The notes beneath the pieces are model-generated. The model was not told the origin of the DNA, did no database searches, and worked only from the letters and a program-made list of their open reading frames with translations. From Misgurnus anguillicaudatus (Eukaryota > Chordata > Actinopteri > Cypriniformes > Cobitidae): a stretch of 64,000 bases of DNA. Position 1 is the first letter of the stretch, and every line of letters starts with the position of its first letter. The translations under genes and the position numbers were made by a program. Of this stretch, positions 12,046 through 26,300 are shown piece by piece. The stretch spans positions 12,329,001-12,393,000 of the forward strand of contig NC_073337.2 of NCBI RefSeq assembly GCF_027580225.2, in the 5' to 3' direction.

Positions 12046-14743
12046 TAATAATAACAATAATAATATACTACTACTTATAATAATAATAACATAAAAAGGT
12101 AAGGATATGGCCCATAGTAAAACATGGAGGCCTCCTTATTCTGAATTATCTAGCACCAACCCTGCCTTGCGATACTGAAAACCGAGATGGGAATATTGGG
12201 ATATTTGCTATTTTAAAATTTTAATTTTAGGAAAGCTGTCATTGAGAACACACCACCATATGCAAACCTTAGCAAAAAAAATATGGCATGCCTATGCAAG
12301 TACTTCCTGTCATTAAGTTCGGACATAAGAAGAAAGCTATCTAGTGGTCGAGATGTAAACTCCAAATGAAACACCTGCCATGATATTGCATTTTTGTCAA
12401 TTGATACAGTATTGCCCAACTAAATATCACTATACTCACATGCATCAGTATTTTTTCTTACACCCCTACTGTCACCCTAAGTCAAACCTGAAACAGACGG
12501 TTTTAATTTAATGAGTCAAATAAATTTTGATTAACTTGATTAAACAGTTCAACCAGATAACCGTCAACAAGGCATGTCTGAATGAGATGGTTCTCAGTCA
12601 GTGAATTGCTCTTCAATTTCAGAACCACTGAAACTGAAACCGAAACCGATTTGTAAACAATTAAATCAAAGAGCTTTTATGAACTAGTCTCAAAAGAATA
12701 ATTGCTCGTAAATCAGAATCCTTCACACGTACACACACACACACACACACTCTTCATCTCAAAGCAATGACTTACAGAAAACCAGCCCTCTGTATGTTGT
12801 TGTCCTCCTGTAGTAGTATGATACAAAGACAAACCTCAAGCTGAAGGCCAATTACACAGCCGAATGCAAACTGTAGGACTCATTGATAGCACGACTCCAT
12901 CCCACCACACACACACACACGTCAACAGAACACGAGATCTGCAGAAAGACGAGCCGCAGTGAGCGAGAGAGAAAGTAGGTGAGTGAGAGATTAGCAGAGA
13001 GGGAGGCACTGCAGAGAGAGAGAGAGAGAAATGAGAGAGGGTTTCTTTAAGAGGCCAATGCGACTGTCAGTGCAGGCAGAGGTCTCTACAGCACCCTGGC
13101 ATGACACACGTACACTGCAGTAAATATATCTCCTTAGCCGTGTTTTAAATGCATATATACACATGGACAAAAGCAAAGCATAACGTATTTTAAGAAATAT
13201 GAGACCAAATTAGGGAGGTGTTTGGGAGAGAAAGTGAGAGCAATAGTGAGATGATAAGAGTCCCACAGAAATCCTGTCTCATTACTTTCAGGCAGATAAC
13301 CACGACCAGAATAAAAATATCATATTCTAAAAAATGTCATCGGCCTGTCTGAGTGAGTGTATGTGTGAACACGCTCCTAAAATAAATTAAACCCTCTATG
13401 GCAGTGCTCACCTGCCACATATGCAACCTGCAAGCTCATCTTTGCTCAATATGCATTAAGTTATAGAAACAGTGTCTTAGCATGTTATGCCAAAGAAAAC
13501 CATCCTGACAACCTTATATAAAAGGTCACTGGATAAACTTCTACTCTAACCATCCACATGAAAAACTTAACTACATGCACCAATATAATTTTTTTTTACG
13601 ATGATTCAGACTGATATCTGCTGAAATCGATGTCGATACCGATAGTTTGGTTGTTATATTAACTTGCATTAACTAAAGTCTGAAGATAACATTTTCTGAA
13701 TGTTATTCATTCTTATAATGACCTAGTCTGAGTTTCCCCATGCTGCCTTGCACGCAAATGTATTCATGCTGCAAGTCTAGCATGGAAACCATGGACCAAT
13801 TTTTCGCCTCAAATAGGGAACCAATCACAGAATGGGGAGGGGGCAGCTAGACGATGATGATGTCTATGTGACACACTGAAGCAGTTTTGTTTATCCAATG
13901 TGGCAACAGACGTGAAGTTACTTTTCAATCCAGCCTTAGTGTTCGAAGTAGTTTTGAATGCAAGTTTATTTAAAATAAGAGCAACTTTTGGTGTTAAACA
14001 ATTTCATATTCAAGAAGGATGTTTAGATATGGCAAGACATGACAACCACAAAGTGTTATAGGACCAACCTGCTAGGCATCGTCGTCAACAAAGTCCATTT
14101 AACTTATAAATGGTACGTGGTATTTATTAATATCATATTGTCAATATGCATGTACTGTGGTTGTCACAGTGCCACTAAATTGTGTTGCTTTTGAATTTCA
14201 ATATACAGCTACCAATTTATTTGCATAGCTTTCAGTGTACCAATAAAAGTTGTCATCTGTCATCTCTACATACGTCATCTGGTATAATTGAAACGATTGG
14301 CTATGAGCTACGTACAGACGCATTTGAAAGACATTTGTCGCGCCCAATAAACATCTCTGGGCATTCGTAAACCACGCCTCAAATACCAGAAAATGAGCAT
14401 GTGGTCCTCAGACCATGTCTCAATTTCTATGAGACTGGTCTGGTGTTTGCCAGCCTAATAATGACCGTTAATACTGAACATTACATTTTCTATCCACTTG
14501 TGTTAAGTGGATGCCAAGCCATGGAAAGACAGTTCAGAATAAATGGTTAAGTTGATTTCAGCTCTTTAGTGTTTGTTCACTTTTATTTGCTTATAGACAA
14601 AGATAAATTCCCACATATCTGCAATGCCTTTGAATATTTTATAACTTCTCTCATGGCACACACACACACACACGCGTGCGCACACAGAAAGACGAGAAGT
14701 GCCTAATCATATGCATATTCCACATTTTATCAAAAGTGTTTTA

Positions 14744-14860
14744 ATGCAGTGACTTGCACTGGTCTTGGTCTTGACTTGGTCTCGGCCTGTCTTGGTCTTG
14801 ACTTGGTCTCGACCCTTTAAAGTCTTGGTCATGACTTGGTCTCGGTTTAGGTGGTCTTGA
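14744..14860 (+). repeat. Tandem repeat, about 30-bp unit (GGTCTTGACTTGGTCTCG)
   Basis: At least four imperfect units of the pattern CTTGGTCTTGACTTGGTCTC occur in a row. Such arrays are common within fish transposon relics. A (CA)n tract lies just left, at 14,657-14,672. Confidence 0.7.
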
Positions 14861-15832
14861 CTACAACACTACATAATAACTACAATAAATGTGACTTAGT
14901 CTGTGAAACCCCAGCTAAAATTTTGCAATTTTATGTCGACTATATAGACGGTTTCAGCAGCAAAACTTATGGCTTTTGTAAACTAACTTCCGTTAGACTT
15001 CCACATCCTTTTACAGTAGTTTATTTCTGACAACAAGGGAAATCAATGACAATTATATTACCTTCGTTCATATATCATTCCAAATGCTTATCAACTATTA
15101 CACTGAGCTTACATTGCTGTGTAACATTATTGTATACAATGTTAGCTACAGGTTCTTGAATTCTTGCCTGGCTGCCAAAATCTCTGCTCAGTTGTAATCC
15201 ATGCTTGTCATCTCCCCTCGCCTTAAGCAAACCAAAACATTTTATTTTTGACAAGGTATTTGTTTCAGGGATCGGTTTAGCCACCTGTCAGAAGGATAAA
15301 CAAATACAGACCAGAAGTTTACCCTGGTTCAGGCATGTAACCGTGACAGTGCTTGTGTGATAGATGAAACCGTCTATAATGTCACTCTGCTGTATTCAAC
15401 CAATCAAATTTGAAAATCTGACATTTTAAAAATACTGTTTAAAACATGGACCCTTAAAGATTACAGGGTGTTTGGTTTTTATTTATTTATTTAATAAATT
15501 TTTGCCTATGGTAAGAGGTTTATTACATTTTTACTGACAGCCCTTGTTTTAGCCTAGGTCTTTAGGCTGTGTTTGGATGGTTATTAGACGTCTTTTAAAT
15601 GCAACATTTGTCGCGGGGTTGGTGCTATGCTAAGCTAGCATGTTTACTAGCATGCTAACTAAATTATACGGTAACTATTTAATTATGGGGCAGTTTCCAA
15701 AACAAGGTTTAGATTGGCCAGCACAAGGCCTTTAGTTATATTAGGCCATTTCAGTAGTTTTTACAAATAAACCATACAAAAACAATGCGTGTGTGCATCT
15801 TAAGACAAAACAATGTCACTGATGTATGTTAA

Positions 15833-16357
15833 AGGGCACCCATTTTATTGCTAAAAAACAACATAATTTCGTGGTTTTTTATTTGGTATAATACAATGTG
15901 TTTGTAAGGTTTATGGTTAAAAAAACACATTATTTTCCACATACCATACATTTTTGTAGCTCCAAATATCCTGCCTTCCTCAAACGCATTAATTTTGTAC
16001 AAAACTCATCGATACTCATGAATACCTCTGATGTCAGCCGAAAATGTGACGCTCCTTATCATGTTTGAAAGATTCGCTCACAATGCAATGCTAACAGGAG
16101 TTAACTTACAGGCTGAGAGTCAAAGCGGGCGAATTATGATAATGTCGGTCTTGTCTACGTCAACAGGCTCAGAAGGTAAACTGTTGCCTACAATCTGTGT
16201 GTTTGTTGTAGTCCAAGAAAAGAGATTTACGTTGGAAACGATAACTCGCATCATCGTTTACTTTGGGGTCGTACCTTTTGCATATCATCAACATGTACTA
16301 ATACACACTTACCCACCAAAGGAAATGTAAAATCGTGAGTCGGACCATAGTTGCCCT
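15833..16357. mobile_element. TTAA-flanked MITE, family D, complete copy
   Basis: The element runs from TTAA-AGGGCACC to TTGCCCT-TTAA, 525 bp. The interior includes GAAAGATTCGCTCACAATGC and TGTTGTAGTCCAAGAAAAGA. It has no transposase. An inverted, interrupted copy is at 18.06-20.12 kb. Confidence 0.7.
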
Positions 16358-18057
16358 TTAAGATATTTCAGTACAAGGTGTTTTTAAACTAAGGCACCTC
16401 AAACATGCATTATAATCTGGGACTAGGATAAGCCCTGTGCGGGAATCCGCCCCATAGTGTGATATATTAGAATTAAAACACCTCAATTAACATTTTATTA
16501 TTATCATTTACTTCACCATTTATTATATTTTCACTCATAAAATGTTTGTCTAATGGAATCGATGTGTGGTCCTAAGGAATTTGATTCAGCATGGGTATAG
16601 GATCTTGCATAACACCATCGTGAAATGTTAGCATTACTGAATGTCATAAATATAGTTTAATTTCAAAGACTATCAGATAAGCAGCATCTTGTACCTCAGG
16701 CGATACTAAGAAATAACTTTTAAAACGGTGAAGACAAACGTGTCAGAGCGTGAAGGAGACAAACTGGTTCCTGTAGGGGTTGAGACATGCAACTGGCTTT
16801 TACAAATAGGCTATTTTCCCTGCTTCTGTAAAATACTGAAATCATTATCTCCATCCTTTATAGAGTCATTAATGCAGAAATCAAAAAGTACAGCTGCAAT
16901 GACACAGTCCAAACAAAATAGAGCAGGAGTTCTCAAAGACGTCCTGGTGGTCCGCAATCCATAGCCAAGAGGTCATGAGAAATAATTAGCAATAAATAAT
17001 AAAACCATGTTGTATTAATAAATAGAGGGGACCATCTAAAGAAAATACACTATTTAAAAAGTGATTATTAAAAGGTTTCTTAACATCTTATCCGGACAAT
17101 GAGACACAACCATAAATGAGCAGCGTGCAAACACAATGGACACCTGCACGCTCAGGCTTTTTTGGTGATGATGTTTCGGTTTCGATATCTTAATATTTTG
17201 CAATATCAATCTAATATTTTTATCTAGCGCCAAACGCGCTTCATTTAAAAATCCAATTAAAAAATAAATTGATACTTTCACTACAACACTGCAGAAAATG
17301 AATAGACAGCAGAGTAAAATTAATTACTGTCCTACACTACAGTATTGTACCCTATGACTGACGTTCAACTACATTGAGTCTGTGACAGGTTATGTACTAC
17401 ACTATAACTTCTAACATTAATCAGCATGTTAAGTGCATTTTATAATACAATGTTATATCAGGTGAAATTATTTGGACATACAATCAATCAGTTAATTATA
17501 TCCATACTTATTACCACACAGTAAAAAAAGTTTTTTTTGCATGTGTTTGGATGTGAAACAAACAGAGAGACTGAGCTATTCTGATCCATATGAGTGATGA
17601 GTCATACTTTAATGCTGTCTAAACCAGCACGGCACCACTGGCCACAGTCTCTGTTAGTAAAATGTTGCATTCAACACTACAACACCAAAGCTGCACGTGA
17701 TGGAAGAAATTACCCATGCAAACACATGCAAACTATGTGTTGACACCATCTAGCATCTTAGTATGTACAGAGGTTACAACAAGCATCCTGAAAACCATAC
17801 AAAAGCATGTTGATAATTTCGACAACACCCTCAAATCTGACCCTCTAGCTCATGCTGCCCACCCAGGCAATATTACTAGGCATCAATGGGGTGCTCACAA
17901 CACAATGGTTGTCCCAAACAAACTAGATTTTTTTCACAAAATGTAGGTAGGGTGTTGCTATGTGGATGCCAAGGTTGTTTGAGTGGTAGTTAGGCACACA
18001 AGTCTGTCGATCTCACTTCAAATCCTTTACCTAAAATCAGTTCTTGATTATTGCATT

Positions 18058-20122
18058 AGATCTCATAAGTACATTTCCTTTTAACAATATGCAAAAGGTA
18101 CAAACCCCAAAGTAAACGATGACGCAAGTTATCGTCTCCAACATAAATTGTCTTTTCTTGGACTACAACAAGCACACGGATTGTAGGCAACAGTTTACTT
18201 CCTGGGATTGGTGATGTAGACAAGACAGACATTATCATAATTCCTCTCGCTTGGACTCACAGCCTGTAAGTTAACCTCTTGAAAAGCACCCCAACTCTAG
18301 CCCAAAGCATGAAAAGACCTTCTTTCACTAAAAGGATTGTTTTAACTAAACTATTTAGAGTATACACATAACTATGGTATCATTAGAAAGAAGACACTTT
18401 GAACTTCATTCCAGTTTATTTTAAGTTAAAAATTAAAAAAAGTTAGAGAGGCTGAAGTACATTGGAATAAAAAATGTTTACATAACATCTTTTTTATTAC
18501 TAAAAAACGTAACGATAAATATGTGTGCAAAAACCTAGAAATGCAATTATCCCAAAGCCACAAGTCTATAGAAGTTACTGTATGTTCCACGTTTGAGGTC
18601 AATAGGCCCAAAAATGAGGTTCTTGCGAGGGTTTTTGTAAGACTAATGCCTTCTCTAAGTGCCTGTCAGCCCCAAAATAAAAGTCTTTGTTTACATGCAT
18701 ACACGTTCGTTTTTATTATTATTTATCCTTTTGTAAGCGTATAAAAAGCAGTTTCCACACCAGGTAATAAAACATCACACAAAGATCGTTGGATTCGTTA
18801 TCTAATTGGCTAAACGTTCTGTCTATCAATATTTTCCATGAAGTCATTGGAGGAACGAGCGAGTCAAATGACGTCACTGTTTTTGACAGCGCTGTTTGGA
18901 TATTATGTATTATACTTCAGCCTACTTTTAGAAACAAAGTTTGAACGTGGGTTAACATGTTTACTGGAACCTAAAGTGTAATCTCATACAGTGTTACAAC
19001 GTAAATAGTCCTGAGATTGTATATTATATTTTATTTCAAGATGTTCATGCGAAATCTGATGTAGACAACAGACTATATATCTATATTTCATGGATTACAC
19101 GCATTTGTGGACAAAAATGGGTCATTGGATGTATTCTAGTAGATGGTTTTCATGAGTTATTCTCACATCTGAAACAGACTGGATTCGATTTGCGATCGTT
19201 ATATCAACACAAAGGTAAGTCGTCCCATTTTCTGCATGTTGTCATCTGTACTTCTGTCACAAAATAGAGCATCTGTATCTCAGAACAGAGACCATACACT
19301 GATGCTAAACAATGTATAGTAATGTTAATATTATTAATGTTTGTAGACAGTAGGCTATATAGATATTGTTAGCAGCGTTAAAAAAACTGATGTCATCCCG
19401 CCCACGAATTAGTGCGCGTCGAGAGGCTCCTGTCAGCATTGCATTGTAGGGGTGTGCATTGGCACTGCCCTCACAATTCAATTTAATTACGATTCACCAG
19501 GTAACGATTCAATTCAATTCGATTCTACGATACATTGCGATGCATCAGAATTCTACTGTACACAACAGTAGCAGCTTTAAGACAATGACAATTTTATACC
19601 TGAGACGAGAATTTTACACACAGCGTAAGTCTTGTCTAGTTTCTCATTAACTTGTAGAATCCGAAATGTGCCCATATGTCCACTTTCCATGGAAAAGGGT
19701 GCGTCTATCACGGTCATCTCTCTCTCCGCCTCAGCCATCTTGATTGTTGTTTTATGCCCCCAGAAGTAATTGAAACTTCACAACTTTATTGTCTACTCGA
19801 GGCCAGAAAATAAACAGTGACATAATCGATTATGGCACTTTGCTGCATCGATGCAGAATCGTGCATGCGCGCATTGCCGAATCATATTGTTGACACCCCT
19901 ATTGCATTGTGAGCGAATCTTTCAAACATGGTAAGGAGCGTCATATTTCCGACTGACGTCAGAGGTATTCAGACCAATCACAACGTACAGATTAGCTGGC
20001 CAATCAGGGACACAAATCCGTACGTTTCAGGAAGATGTGTTTTTAACCATAAACCACATGAACACATTTTATTATACCAAATACAAAAATAAAGTTTTTT
20101 TTAGCAATGAAATAGGTGCTCT
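18058..20122. mobile_element. Family D MITE, inverted copy broken by insertions
   Basis: 18,058-18,280 matches one half of the 15.8-kb element in reverse, and 19,428-19,446 plus 19,910-20,122 match the rest, ending AGGTGCTC next to TTAA. The gap holds about 1.1 kb of unrelated DNA and the hAT-like element at 19,447. Confidence 0.6.
19447..19901. mobile_element. hAT-like element with 8-bp target duplication
   Basis: TAGGGGTGTGCATTGGCAC and GTTGACACCCCTA are the ends; TTGCATTG is duplicated perfectly on both sides (19,439-19,446 and 19,902-19,909). It sits inside the family D element, which supplies the target sequence. Confidence 0.8.
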
Positions 20123-21328
20123 TTAATGTTGTCTTGCAATGACAATGTATAGTCCATAGACTGTAAAAAAAGATGGACGTCACATCTCTATAAACTTTCA
20201 TTGTAAAAAACTAATTATGCCAAAATATCACAAAAATGGGCGCTAACATCTTGCACCAATGACGCAATTTGGAGCTAGAGTCTGAAAAGAAGTGATCAAG
20301 AGTTGGAGCCGCCATTTTCCATTTAACTCAATCAAACACAAATCAACATAAAACATAAAAAGAAGAAAAATCTGATTTTGACTGTCAGTTTGTTGATCAA
20401 GATTTTAGAAGGCAGGAAATATCAAACCAGACCACATTATCATAGAAAAACAAGCTCTTTAACTTCAGCCAGTAAGCAACCACCTAGCATCCTCCTACCG
20501 ACCACTCAAAACTCACTAGCAAACCTATACCAATGCCTTGGCACTCATCCACAACACCCTCACTTTTTTCACTGCTTACATTTTCTTCAGACAATGGAAA
20601 AAAAAAATTCTTTCTATAGTTTGGAACAGCCTTCACACTGGGAGCACCAATGGCCCTTAAAACTGTTGCCTGGGTGGGTAGCTTAGATGGTTTTGGAAAA
20701 AAGCCATAATGACAGTGAGAATGATAAGAGTTAGACACCCCACAGAAAAAAATGCTCTAAAGAAAAACCCACAAGCCAGTCACTCAACAGCATCTCAGTT
20801 TACATTTTAAAAGCAAGTTGGCTCCATAGTGAGACACTTACCCAACAGCATGACACATCTAATGTTTGCATCATTATGTGAAAGGAGTCAAAATACAGAT
20901 GGGAAAACAAACCTCTGAGGGATCCAGAAAACCTTATAAACACAATTACAACCAAGGATTCTTCCATCAACCATCTGTAAATGAAATGGTATTAGACTGA
21001 AGCCACAGTGTGTCCGGTGTAAACAAGTTGGCAATGGACCATTGATGGACAGATGCCTGACCGGATGAGATAACAGCTAGGACATTAAACAAGCCTATTC
21101 TGCTTAGCGCTGTTATGTGATATTATGGTAGTCGATGTGATCGGACTTGTGATAAAAAAGATTTATCACAGGAAAATACAGAAGAAAGCCAGGTGATGTT
21201 ACACAAGTGATCACCATACACAAAGAAAGTCACTCAGAATTCAAACAACAAGAGTAAGTAAATAATGACATAATGTATATTCTTGTATGGGTTGTGAAAG
21301 GACATGATAACAACAGGCAATGACTTAC

Positions 21329-21536
21329 AGAGTCTCTTTGCTCATCACCGTCTCGTATTGAAAGTCGAGGCCTCAGCAGTATGTCATCACAACACTCAGT
21401 GTCTGACCCTGTGGGGGACTCGGGTAGATCCAGGAAGTCATCACGCTTTGTACCGCGGAATCTTATTTTGTCCAGCCGCTTTAGCATGTTCAACACAGCT
21501 GCTTTAGGCTTTACCTTAACATTGTGTATGGCAGCC
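21329..21536 (-). CDS. gramd4: GRAM domain-containing protein 4 (GRAMD4), N-terminal coding exon
   Basis: GRAMD4 is a membrane-anchored GRAM-domain protein linked to mitochondrial/ER apoptosis and autophagy signalling. The exon encodes MLKRLDKIRFRGTKRDDFLD, then LPESPTGSDTECCDDI and RDGDEQRDS, closely matching the mammalian N-terminus (RLDKIRFRGHKRDDFLDL). The mammalian-type start codon is at 21,487-21,485. The frame stays open back to the acceptor at 21,537 (ccctgcag) through AAIHNVKVKPKAAVLN, so a longer N-terminus is possible. The donor TCT/gtaagt is phase 0 and fits the next exon. Confidence 0.9.
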
Positions 21537-21934
21537 CTGCAGGGACAAAATAAACGTAGAGATAAAAATCTTAATTTGCAGGTAGAAGCAAGAACAAAGA
21601 GTTTACATGTAAACAAATATGTAAGTTTCTGCAAAGTATCAGTTAAAAAATCAACCTTTCAATGCCTTTCGTGAATAAAAAAATTTGACATTTTGGGTAA
21701 ATATTTGAAATGGTCCAAACAATCAGCCATAGATCGGTTTCAGTCGATCATCACATTAATTTTCATTTACTTTTGTCATCATGGTGCTCCTGAATGCGGG
21801 TGCAATTTGAGACTATTTTTCCTTACATGTACTGTAGGGCGACGCATCTTCAAATTCCCATGAAACAGCGTATACAACAATACAGTGAGGAAAATAAGTA
21901 TTTGAACACCCTGCTATTTTGCAAGTTCTCCCAC

Positions 21935-23313
21935 TTAGAAATCAAAGATTCCCTCCAAAAGATTCTTTATTGGGTTTAGATCTGGAGACTGGCTAGGCCA
22001 TGCCAGAACCTTGATATGCTTCTTACAGAGCCACTCCTTGGTTATCCTGGCTGTGTGATTTGGGTCATTGTCATGTTGGAAAACCCAGCCTCGACCCATC
22101 TTCAGTGCTCTAACTAAGGGAAGGAGGTTGTTCCCCAAAATCTCGCAATACATGGCCCGGGCATCCTCTCCTTACTACAGTGCAGTCGCCCTGTCCCATG
22201 TGCAGAAAAACACCCCCAAAGCATGTTACCACCCCCTTGCTTCACAGTAGGGATGGTGTTCTTGGGATGGTACTCATCATTCTTCTCCCTCCAAACACGT
22301 TTAGTTCAATTTTGGTCTCATCTGACCACATGACTTTCTCCCATGACTCCTCTGGATCACCCAAATGGTCATTGGCAAACTTAAGATGGGCCTGAACATG
22401 TGCTGGTTTAAACAGGGGAACCTTTTGTGCTATGCATGATTTCAAACCATGACATCTTAAGGGTGATTTATAGTCGTGCGTAAGTTCTACCCCGTAGATA
22501 CGGCGTAGGCCTTCCGTAGCCTGTGCATAGCGTGACGTGCACCTTGCAAAATTTTTAACAGCGTGTCAGTTCTACGCGGACCGCAAGCACTGTGATTGGT
22601 CCACCGGAGCTCCTCCCGTCAGGTAAAAAACTGCGTCATGGGTATTTCCGTTTGCGACGGTGAAAACAAAGATGAGCCAAGTTGGGGAGTGATTTAACTC
22701 AAACTGCAACGAAAGTCGCTGTTTATTTACTTCCATCATTGCTGGTCTTCTCAAATCATACACAACAAGTTGCTGTTTCTTCAGCGTTTGTGGGTTAAGT
22801 TGCCAAGCTTCTTCTTCTCTGACGGTTGCGCTGCTACTGTGGTTACACGCGTGGATACTGCCTACCAGCAGTCTGCGCGTGTGTTTGCACGTCGATGCGG
22901 AGGACGACGCAAAAGTATAAATGAAAACCGACGCGGAACCTACCCCGTCGCAGCTATGCCGTAGGACCTACGCACGACTATAACGAGCCCTTTAGTGTAT
23001 TACCTACAGTAACCTTGGAAACGGTGGTCCCAGCTCTTTTCAGGTCTTTGACCAGCTCCTCCCGTGTAGTTCTGGGCTGATTTCTCACCTTTCTTGGGAT
23101 CATTGAGACGCCACGAGGTGAGATCTTGCATGGAGCCCCAGTCCGAGGGAGATTTACAGTCATGTTTAGCTTCTTCCATTTTCTAATGATTGCTCCAACA
23201 GTGGACCTTTTTTCACCAAGCTGCTTGGCAATTTCCCCGTAGCCCTTTCCAGCCTTGTGGAGGTGTACAATTTTGTTTCTAGTGTCTTTGGACAGCTCTT
23301 TGGTCTTGGCCAT
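21935..23313 (-). pseudogene. Tc1 transposase pseudogene
   Basis: The N-terminal part begins [20 protein letters not shown] with the paired-like helix-turn-helix region. The middle has VQAHLKFANDHLGDPEESWE and [11 protein letters not shown]. The C-terminal part has [20 protein letters not shown] and [11 protein letters not shown]. The DDE residues are partly visible, but the frame is broken by a Harbinger-like insertion, frameshifts and a deleted 3' end, so no active enzyme is expected. Confidence 0.9.
22460..22991. mobile_element. PIF/Harbinger-like MITE inserted in the Tc1 transposase
   Basis: The ends AGGGTGATTTATAGTCGTGC and GCACGACTATAACGAGCCCT are inverted, and the trinucleotide TTA is duplicated on each side (22,457-22,459 and 22,992-22,994). 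Deleting it rejoins the Tc1 transposase frame between VGNTL and SWFEIMHS-like codons. The interior is CpG-rich with no transposase. Confidence 0.8.
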
Positions 23314-26300
23314 GTTAGTAGTTGTATTCTTACTGATTGTATGGGGTGGACAGGTGTCTTCATGCAGCTAACGACCTCAAACAGGTGCATCTAATTTAGG
23401 TTAATAAATGGAGTAGAGGTGGACATAACAGGTCTTTGAGGGTCAGAATTTTAGCTGATATACTGTACAGGTGTTCAAATACTTATTTGCAGCGGTATCA
23501 TACAAATAAGTAGTTAAAAAATCATGCATTGTGATTTCTGGATTTTTTTTGGATTGTGTCTCTCACGGTGGACATGCACCTACGATGACAATTTCAGACC
23601 AGGGTGTTCAAATACTTATTTTCCTCACTGTATATATCATTATATAATATTATAATATTACATATTATAACTACATTACATCTTCATGCCAAAAGTTTGG
23701 TATTTGCATGCGTTTAAAGTTTTGACAGTTTTATTTTACCTTGCAGCTGCTCTTGTCCGCAACGCGCACACGCGACACGCGCACAGACAGCCTGCCATTC
23801 AGCACGAGTACAGAGCAAAGATTTTTCTCATCTTTTAAAGCTACAGTAACCTAGTAATTCATTTGTTAATAATATTAAAGAGAAATTCTAAGTTTTAATA
23901 AATACATACTAATTAATCGAACTAATTATCGGGCATTGGTATCAGCCGATCAAGAAATTGTTAATCCGGTATCAGGCTGCAAAAATACTGATTGGAGCAT
24001 CTCAAGTAAATATTATATGAAATTTATTCTAAAGCGTTTTTTGACCGGTTGTGACAGTACATTTTCTAAATTACACGTATAAAGAGTTTTGCATCAAACC
24101 AAATGCACACGTTATGTATATTAGTGAACTGATGATGTATTAATCCATTTACATGGTTGGCTAAAGATTAGCCGTAAATGATTTAGCATCTGACTCATAG
24201 TTTCGGGACTGTGAAAGAGTATCTTAGCAAGTTTCCATGGTTGTAACTTGTGACCTTTTGAAGCTAATGGAGAATTCATTTGCTGTCACGTTATGAAGAC
24301 CAATGCCAAGAGAACCTCTTTGATGACTGCTATGAGTTGTAACTGGACTCCAGGTGCATAGCTGCCTCGTGAAGTGTTTACAGACCACAGCTTAAAAAGA
24401 CAGGAGATCCCTCTGGAAATAAAGTGTGGATTTACCACAGAGCATTCAATGAAGCATTTCACCACTTTGTTTCAAAAAGTCTGATATTATAATAAACAGT
24501 ACTGCATGTAAATGTACATTAATGACTAAATATGATTATGTAAATAGTTTATAATCTAGCAAACTCAAAAAATAACCAAATAAGTGAAAGAACTCTTTCT
24601 TTGTACTTACTGAAGGAAAATGTTAGTGGTGTTTGTCTGTGCAAACCATGCCACTACAATGGCAGGTTGTGGGTTATTGCCAAGGTAAATGTGTTGTGAG
24701 TGTTTTTAGCATGTTGCTGTACAGTTGCTTAAAACTTGATTGTTGTGATGAAAGAAGGAAACGCATTAATATAAAGGTCGATGTAGAAAATGTTAAGTAA
24801 ATACAGAATGCAAATGCTTTTATGTTATTACCTTATATTGATACTTAACTTTATTAACCCTTAAGACATATTTTAAAAAACTTAAATATGTGTTCCTAAG
24901 GCCAAAAAATTCCACCTTCCCAAAAACGGCTCTAAAAATATCATACATCTTTTTTTCCCACTTTAAACAAGTCAATTTTGTAAAGCTACTTTTGCTTGAA
25001 ACATACATATCAAATATTAAATTTGTGGACATTTTAACCCTTTATATGCCATTCATCCATGTTTTTTAAATGTAAAAAAACCTATAAACAATTTATGCAA
25101 TTCCTGAAAATTTCAAGTAAAACTTACTTAAAAAAATAAGTGTTTTTAAGTAAATCCAGCTTATTATTTTTTACAGTGTAGTTACAATCGTTTTCAGTGG
25201 GGCATTTTTTGTCCCTAGGATCACATGTGTCAACCAAAATTCTTACATTTATCAAAAATTATTAACCTTTGCCAATTTTGTGCAATATTCAATCATCACA
25301 GTCAAGAAATCAAAATCAGAATGCCACAAAATGTCCCTAGGATCTCTTGAGGGTTTAGAAAATAGTGTTGTTGAATTTGCATATTATTGTGTTTTGCTTT
25401 GGAACCGAAATTGGTACAGAGAGAACTGACTGTAATGTACTAATATTATATTGTATAGTAACTGACATTGTTTCTGCAGATAATAATAAAACACTGCATT
25501 TTCTGCAGTATCTTAATAGAAAAATATTTGAGCTGAAGGGCCAAAGCCCTGGAGCGCCAGACCTATTTTACACAAGACTGACCTAATGCAAATAGTGACA
25601 CATTTAAATGTAAAATGTCATCTACATTGACATTTACAAGGTTAAAAAGCCAACAAAAGACAGAAAAGGACACGGAGTACAGAATGAAACACGTTGTAGG
25701 TGGTGCCATTATATCAAACCTTCATAGATAGGGCCTATAGACCTCCATTGAGTTATTGAGCAGACTTTACTTTGAAACCTCAAGTCTTGTTATTGAGAAA
25801 TAGATTATCAATTGTGGTCATGGGAGATTTGGTTTGCCATAAGAGCTATAGAAGTCTCAGGTCAACTGCATATATTCTCCCACATAATCCACAGGTCTCA
25901 AAAGTGCAAACATCTCTACATGAAAATCCATCACCAACGTCCATTGATTTGTGAAGAGCATTGACAGTGTACTGAGAGAAGACAGCAAAGACATTTTACA
26001 AGGACATTCATATATGTGTGAAACAGAGTGTACTGACGTTCATAGTCCCAGTGCTGAACATGATACAAACATTGAATGAATCAAAACGAATCAATGAACC
26101 GATACATCAATGCTTCAGCTAGTCAACCACAGTAAATGAACTAATAAATCATTTGATCAGCAAATCAATAAACCAATGTATAAAAAATATCGAATCAATA
26201 ATGGAAGCCATAAAGAAATTATTTTAATGGGTTAGAATATCAATGCAAAAATGGAGATTGAGATTGGCAGCATTAACGGATCATTACATCAATCGCTTTA

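Larger units (their letters stand above)
10367..21328 (-). other. gramd4 intron, about 11 kb
   Basis: Intron between the two gramd4 coding exons; the phases (0/0) match. It holds the repeats listed, (CA)n tracts at about 12,729 and 12,908, a GA-rich stretch at about 13,013, and otherwise AT-rich DNA with no recognisable coding signal. Confidence 0.6.
21883..23630 (-). mobile_element. Tc1/mariner element, internally deleted
   Basis: Both ends carry the fish Tc1 terminal repeat CAGTGAGGAAAATAAGTATT, with TA on each side. The left terminal repeat jumps directly into the transposase 3' end, so part of the element is deleted, and a 532-bp MITE is inserted in the middle. Confidence 0.9.
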
